Source: Bacteroidota bacterium (GTDB lineage: Bacteria; Bacteroidota; Bacteroidia; NS11-12g; UBA955). From it: a stretch of DNA of 8,990 nt. The number at the start of each line of letters is the position of its first letter. The stretch's first letter is position 1. Made by a program: the position numbers and the translations under genes. The stretch is from positions 1 to 8,990 of the forward strand of contig JAGWYC010000068.1 of NCBI GenBank assembly GCA_018969565.1, given 5' to 3'. Below are positions 6,475-8,990 of this stretch, piece after piece. The notes under the pieces were generated by a model. It had not been told where the DNA came from, ran no database searches, and saw only the letters and a list, made by a program, of their open reading frames with translations.

Positions 6475-7374
6475 ATGCCTTTGATTTTGGACGGAAAAGC
6501 AGCCGCAGCAGCGATACGTGAGCGTTTGCAGCAGGAAGTTCAGATGCTTGCCGGACAAGGACACAGGCCGCCCCATCTGGCTGCCATACTGGTGGGCAAT
6601 GACGGCGCCAGCGAAACCTATGTGTTCGCCAAGAAGAAGGCTTGCGATGCGGCGGGTTTCTTCAGCAGCGTCATCCGCCTGCCGGAAGAGATCAGCGAAG
6701 AGGCCCTGCTCGCAGAAATTCATTCCATCAACCACAATCCCGACATTGACGGGCTGATTGTGCAACTGCCCCTCCCTGCCCATATCAGCGAGCAGGCCGT
6801 GATGGACGCCATTACTCCGGAGAAAGATGTGGATGGTTTCCACGACCGTAACATCGGCAAGCTGGCTAAGGGCAACCCGGATTTCATACCGGCAACACCC
6901 TTGGGCATCCTGTTGCTGTTGCAGCACTACGGCATTGATCCGGAAGGAAAACACTGCGTGGTTCTGGGCCGCAGCAACATTGTGGGAAGACCCCTGAGCA
7001 TCCTGCTGTCGCTGCCGGGCAAAAACGGCAATGCCACGGTAACGCTTTGCCACAGTAAAACACAAAACCTTTACAGGCATACAAAAAACGCCGATATACT
7101 GATTGCCGCGCTGGGCCGTCCGCGCTTTGTGGGTGCCGACATGGTAAAACCCGGCGTGGTGATGGTAGATGTAGGTATCACCCGTGTGGACGCCCCGGAA
7201 CTGAAATCAGGCTACCGCCTGCACGGCGACGTGGATTTCGAAGCCGTATCGCCTCTTTGTGAAGCCATAACACCGGTTCCAGGCGGCGTTGGCCCGATGA
7301 CCATTGCCGGCCTGTTGATGAATACCATGAAGGCGCGCAGGCTGCAACTGCAACTCCAGTCTCATATCGCCTGA
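6475..7374 (+). CDS. folD: Bifunctional methylenetetrahydrofolate dehydrogenase / methenyltetrahydrofolate cyclohydrolase FolD
   Basis: FolD interconverts 5,10-methylene-, methenyl- and 10-formyl-tetrahydrofolate with NADP, supplying one-carbon units for purines and formyl-methionine; it is a cytosolic homodimer. The 299-residue length is normal. Catalytic-domain motifs are complete: Tyr49 and Lys53 in SETYVFAKKKAC, Gln97 in DGLIVQLPLP and Asp120 in PEKDVDGF, matching the active-site positions of E. coli FolD (Lys54, Gln98, Asp121) with an offset of one. The dinucleotide-binding half has VVLGRSNIVGRP (162-173), ADILIAALGRP (206-216) and VMVDVGI (229-235), and the family ending ITPVPGGVGPMTIAGLL (265-281). 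I choose ATG 6475 because the product then begins MPLILDGK; an upstream ATG at 6460 in the same frame would precede the -7 box. queE follows after 3 bases, so they form an operon. Identification is secure. Confidence 0.98.
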   Translation: MPLILDGKAAAAAIRERLQQEVQMLAGQGHRPPHLAAILVGNDGASETYVFAKKKACDAAGFFSSVIRLPEEISEEALLAEIHSINHNPDIDGLIVQLPLPAHISEQAVMDAITPEKDVDGFHDRNIGKLAKGNPDFIPATPLGILLLLQHYGIDPEGKHCVVLGRSNIVGRPLSILLSLPGKNGNATVTLCHSKTQNLYRHTKNADILIAALGRPRFVGADMVKPGVVMVDVGITRVDAPELKSGYRLHGDVDFEAVSPLCEAITPVPGGVGPMTIAGLLMNTMKARRLQLQLQSHIA

Positions 7375-7377
7375 AGC

Positions 7378-7992
7378 ATGAGTCATTTTCCGCCGGCATC
7401 CCTACCCCTAATGGAGCAGTTCTACACGCTGCAGGGCGAAGGCGCGTACAGTGGACAGGCAGCCTATTTCATCCGTTTGGCAGGCTGTGACGTGGGTTGT
7501 GTATGGTGTGATGTGAAGGAAAGTTGGGATGCGGAAAAGCATCCACGGGTTTCGGTGGAAGCTATTGTGGAAGCTGCCGCGGCACATCCGGCGCGCCTCG
7601 CTGTGATTACCGGAGGCGAACCCGCCATGTACGACCTGAATCCGCTGTGTGATGCCCTGCACCGACTGGGCTTCCGCGTGCATATTGAAACCTCAGGTGC
7701 CTATCCCCTGCTGGGTACTTTCGACTGGATTACGGTTTCACCGAAGAAATTCAAGCAGCCCCTGCCCTCGGTATGTGCCCGCGCAGATGAACTGAAAATC
7801 ATCGTATTCAACAAAAGCGACTTTGACTGGGCGGAACAGCATGCCGCGCATTGCAGGGAATCCTGTCTCCTGCTCTTGCAGCCGGAATGGGACAAATCCG
7901 AGGCGATGACGCCCCTGATCATTGACTACGTGAAGCAACATCCACGCTGGCGGATATCGCTGCAAACGCATAAGTGGATGGAGATTCCGTAA
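7378..7992 (+). CDS. queE: 7-carboxy-7-deazaguanine synthase QueE (radical SAM)
   Basis: QueE is the radical S-adenosylmethionine enzyme that converts 6-carboxytetrahydropterin to 7-carboxy-7-deazaguanine, the ring-contraction step towards preQ0 and queuosine-modified tRNA. The 204-residue protein shows FYTLQGEGAYSGQAAYFIRLAGC, in which the QGEG motif (19-22) is a QueE hallmark, and the cluster motif CX3CX2C at Cys37, Cys41 and Cys44. The SAM-contacting GGEP is at 79-82, ETSG at 104-107, TVSPKK at 119-124, and the C-terminal LQTHKWMEIP is typical of the family. Length is normal for the short Bacteroidota form. It starts 3 bases after the folD stop with no Shine-Dalgarno, so translation is probably coupled to folD. 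No other queuosine gene is in view. Downstream lies a repeat island with no terminator that I can identify. Identification is secure. Confidence 0.97.
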   Translation: MSHFPPASLPLMEQFYTLQGEGAYSGQAAYFIRLAGCDVGCVWCDVKESWDAEKHPRVSVEAIVEAAAAHPARLAVITGGEPAMYDLNPLCDALHRLGFRVHIETSGAYPLLGTFDWITVSPKKFKQPLPSVCARADELKIIVFNKSDFDWAEQHAAHCRESCLLLLQPEWDKSEAMTPLIIDYVKQHPRWRISLQTHKWMEIP

Positions 7993-7993
7993 A

Positions 7994-8028
7994 TAAGTGG
8001 TAAGTGGTAAGTGGTAAGTGGTAAGTGA
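7994..8028. repeat. 7-bp tandem repeat TAAGTGG
   Basis: Four exact units (7994-8021) and a fifth ending in A instead of G (8022-8028) lie directly after the queE stop. The last unit is also the beginning of the longer repeat that follows, so the array may have grown by slippage from the edge of that repeat. Confidence 0.9.
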
Positions 8029-8096
8029 TGGAAATAAGTTGACCGTTTTAATCGAGCGATATGTTATCAATCCCGTAGGGATGACATATCGGTAGC
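8020..8096. repeat. Hairpin-bearing intergenic repeat, copy 1 (77 bp)
   Basis: Begins GGTAAGTGATGG and ends ATATCGGTAGC. Its core is a hairpin: outer stem GATATGT (8058-8064) with ACATATC (8084-8090), inner stem ATCCC (8070-8074) with GGGAT (8078-8082), loop GTA. It is followed head to tail by copy 2. Confidence 0.88.
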
Positions 8097-8199
8097 GGTA
8101 AGTGATGGAAATAAGTTGACCGTTATAATCGAGCGATATGTTATCAATCCCCCCTGTCGTTCATTGCATTCACTTACGGGGGGATGACATATCGGTAGC
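8097..8199. repeat. Hairpin-bearing intergenic repeat, copy 2 (103 bp, expanded inner stem)
   Basis: Nearly identical to copy 1 on both flanks (one T to A change, GTTTTAATC to GTTATAATC). The outer stem is unchanged (8135-8141 with 8187-8193). The inner stem is longer, ATCCCCCC (8147-8154) with GGGGGGAT (8178-8185), and closes a 23-base loop in place of 3 bases. The 26 extra bases account for the whole length difference. Confidence 0.88.
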
Positions 8200-8236
8200 G
8201 GTAGGTGCCTGAAGAAGTTTGACGGTTTTAATCTAG
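8200..8236. repeat. Third, diverged partial copy of the intergenic repeat
   Basis: Over 37 aligned positions without gaps it matches the first 37 bases of copy 1 at 27 (for example GACGGTTTTAATCTAG against GACCGTTTTAATCGAG). After that the GATATGT hairpin is replaced by a different imperfect palindrome around GCCATGGGT-TGCG-ACCTGGC (8244-8263). Confidence 0.6.
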
Positions 8237-8530
8237 GGTAATAGCCATGGGTTGCGACCTGGCATTAGGGTTGGGAAACCGTCGCTGCCTCGTGGGAACG
8301 GGTACTCCGGACATTTACTAAACCCGGTCCGTCGTGGCAGGACGGTATATTGGTAAAAACCGCATGGCCACAAACAAATAGAGCTCCCCGGGTGCGGCAA
8401 AGTATGGTAATAATCACTGAACTGATAAGAGCGCAAGTTGAAATTATGGAACGTTGCAGACAAATAGCATGACTCCTTAGCGCTTATTTGGATAGCGCAT
8501 TCCATCAATTTAAGTTATGGATTTTCAAAA
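8237..8530. other. Unexplained non-coding stretch before the MazF module
   Basis: No gene is credible here. A 91-codon frame on the minus strand (8233-8508) has no family resemblance, begins inside repeat sequence and is rich in Pro, Cys and Trp as non-coding frames often are. Short stems exist: CGGAC (8308-8312) with GTCCG (8327-8331), and GCGCT (8480-8484) with AGCGC (8494-8498). It may be decayed mobile DNA or part of a larger repeat family; I cannot tell which. Confidence 0.5.
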
Positions 8531-8533
8531 ACG

Positions 8534-8554
8534 GTATATACCTTTGATATATAC
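8534..8554 (+). promoter_or_regulatory. Predicted promoter with overlapping operator for the toxin-antitoxin module
   Basis: The -7 box TACCTTTG (8539-8546) matches the TAnnTTTG consensus. It is embedded in a perfect inverted repeat, GTATATA (8534-8540), 7-base spacer, TATATAC (8548-8554). This is a fitting site for a dimeric ribbon-helix-helix repressor, and the ATG follows 8 bases later. The box and repeat are seen; repression by the downstream antitoxin is inferred. Confidence 0.6.
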
Positions 8555-8562
8555 TATTCTTT

Positions 8563-8805
8563 ATGAAATCCATTCTGCTTAAAATCGATGATGAGATTTT
8601 TCAGGAAACAGAACAACTGTTGATGAAAATCAAGAAACCAAGAAATCGCTACATCAAGGAGGCTCTGGCCACATATAATAAAATCAAGCGCAAGGAATTG
8701 CTCGCTGCGCAGTTAGAATCAGAATCGCGGCTGGTTGCTGAAAACTCTTTGCATGTACTTGAAGATTTTGAACATACGGCTGCAGATGATGGTGCGGAAG
8801 TTTGA
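8563..8805 (+). CDS. Ribbon-helix-helix antitoxin of a MazF/PemK-type module
   Basis: This is an 80-residue cytosolic protein. Residues 3-10 (SILLKIDD) would be the DNA-contacting beta strand, and EIFQETEQLLMKIKK and PRNRYIKEALATYNKIKR (11-43) the two helices of a ribbon-helix-helix fold. The acidic, less structured tail from about 50 (SESRLVAENSLHVLEDFEHT) resembles the toxin-wrapping segment of MazE-like antitoxins. It overlaps the toxin start by 20 bases, the usual coupling in such operons. As the first gene it should both neutralise the toxin and repress the promoter, where a perfect inverted repeat is present. Its first 138 bases hold 50 G+C (about 36%), clearly below the housekeeping genes nearby, which suggests acquisition. 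The family is judged from the fold pattern and the partner; no signature residue proves it. Confidence 0.87.
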   Translation: MKSILLKIDDEIFQETEQLLMKIKKPRNRYIKEALATYNKIKRKELLAAQLESESRLVAENSLHVLEDFEHTAADDGAEV

Positions 8806-8990
8806 AATCTGGCTGGCCGATCTCAACCCCAGGACAGAAACGGAGATCGGTAAGGTACGTCCTGTATTGATTGTGCAAAGCGATTTACTCAATAAAGTTC
8901 ATCCTTCGACGCTTATTTGTCCTATAACCAGCCAGGTAAAGATCCAAAGCAAGATCTTGCGTGTACACATACCCAAAGGAACAGCACAGG
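8786..8990 (+). CDS. MazF/PemK-family endoribonuclease toxin, N-terminal 68 residues (3' end beyond window)
   Basis: MazF-type toxins cut mRNA at short sequences when their antitoxin is degraded. The visible part has the family start VRKFEIWLADLNP (3-15), then the GKVRPVLIVQSD segment (22-33) with the conserved Arg25, and TLICPITSQ (42-50) with the conserved Thr48 that helps form the active site. The frame is open to the window end; about 40-50 residues should be missing. Two adjacent ATGs (8786 and 8789) are possible starts; the second gives MVRKFEIW, and I list the first only for coverage. Either start lies inside the antitoxin gene (overlap of 17-20 bases), so translation is coupled. Both conserved residues are present, so the toxin is probably active unless the unseen part is damaged. 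Family assignment is secure. Confidence 0.93.
   Translation, partial: MMVRKFEIWLADLNPRTETEIGKVRPVLIVQSDLLNKVHPSTLICPITSQVKIQSKILRVHIPKGTAQ

Noticed and set aside
6426..6476. Longer form of the lipoprotein starting at ATG 6476
   Set aside because: It would overlap the folD start, bury the -7 box inside the gene and put 17 residues ahead of the lipoprotein signal peptide.
7994..8236. CRISPR array
   Set aside because: The 7-bp repeats have no spacers, and the longer copies directly abut each other and differ in length; no cas gene is in view.
8233..8508. 91-codon minus-strand gene
   Set aside because: It starts and ends in or near repeat sequence, has no recognisable domain and no promoter or leader signal, and its composition looks non-coding.
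8237..8530. Group II intron or other ribozyme
   Set aside because: I looked for a domain V-like hairpin and found none; the stems present are short and isolated.

Overview
This window looks like a chromosomal segment of a member of the Bacteroidota, of moderate GC (about 53-58% in the folD lines I counted). The reasons are a SecA with the long acidic helical insertion near its N-terminus that is typical of the phylum, starts without Shine-Dalgarno sequences, several exact matches to the Bacteroidota -7 promoter box TAnnTTTG, a lipoprotein, and a secreted protease whose C-terminal end resembles a type IX secretion sorting domain. Placement below phylum (perhaps Chitinophagales-like) is only a guess.

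Layout. Bases 1-2078 (minus) are the first 692 codons of secA; its 3' part lies outside the window. Bases 2079-2300 form a divergent promoter region. Bases 2301-3034 (plus) are a two-gene HEPN/MNT cassette: an HI0074-type HEPN protein followed, with an ATGA overlap, by a minimal nucleotidyltransferase. Both key motifs (RX4HXY and GSX10DXD) are intact, so this is probably a working toxin-antitoxin pair. A small hairpin at 3028-3046 separates it from a convergent minus-strand pair: a secreted subtilisin-like (S8) protease (3553-5307) and a small secreted protein of unknown function (3048-3548), 4 bases apart. Bases 5308-5744 are gene-free and packed with repeats: a 17-bp tandem array, a 62-bp tandem duplication and a 14-bp duplication. 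Most of these carry one short motif family in both orientations. Next come a minus-strand lipoprotein of unknown function (5745-6425) and, divergently across only 49 bp, folD (6475-7374), followed 3 bases later by queE (7378-7992).

Bases 7993-8562 are again gene-free. They hold a 7-bp tandem array, two full copies and one partial copy of a hairpin-bearing repeat, and about 280 bp that I cannot explain. The window ends in a second toxin-antitoxin module: a ribbon-helix-helix antitoxin (8563-8805) overlapping a MazF/PemK toxin cut by the window end. Its AT-rich start (50 G+C in the first 138 bases by my count) suggests acquisition by transfer, and a perfect inverted repeat over its -7 box suggests autoregulation.

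How it works together: secA, folD (one-carbon folate metabolism) and queE (7-deazaguanine/queuosine synthesis) are housekeeping genes. Two accessory toxin-antitoxin modules and two repeat-rich islands sit between or beside them. No wholly new system is evident. The most notable items are the intact HEPN/MNT pair, the operator-like repeat of the MazF module, the very short predicted 5' leaders, and the repeats whose hairpin arms changed together.
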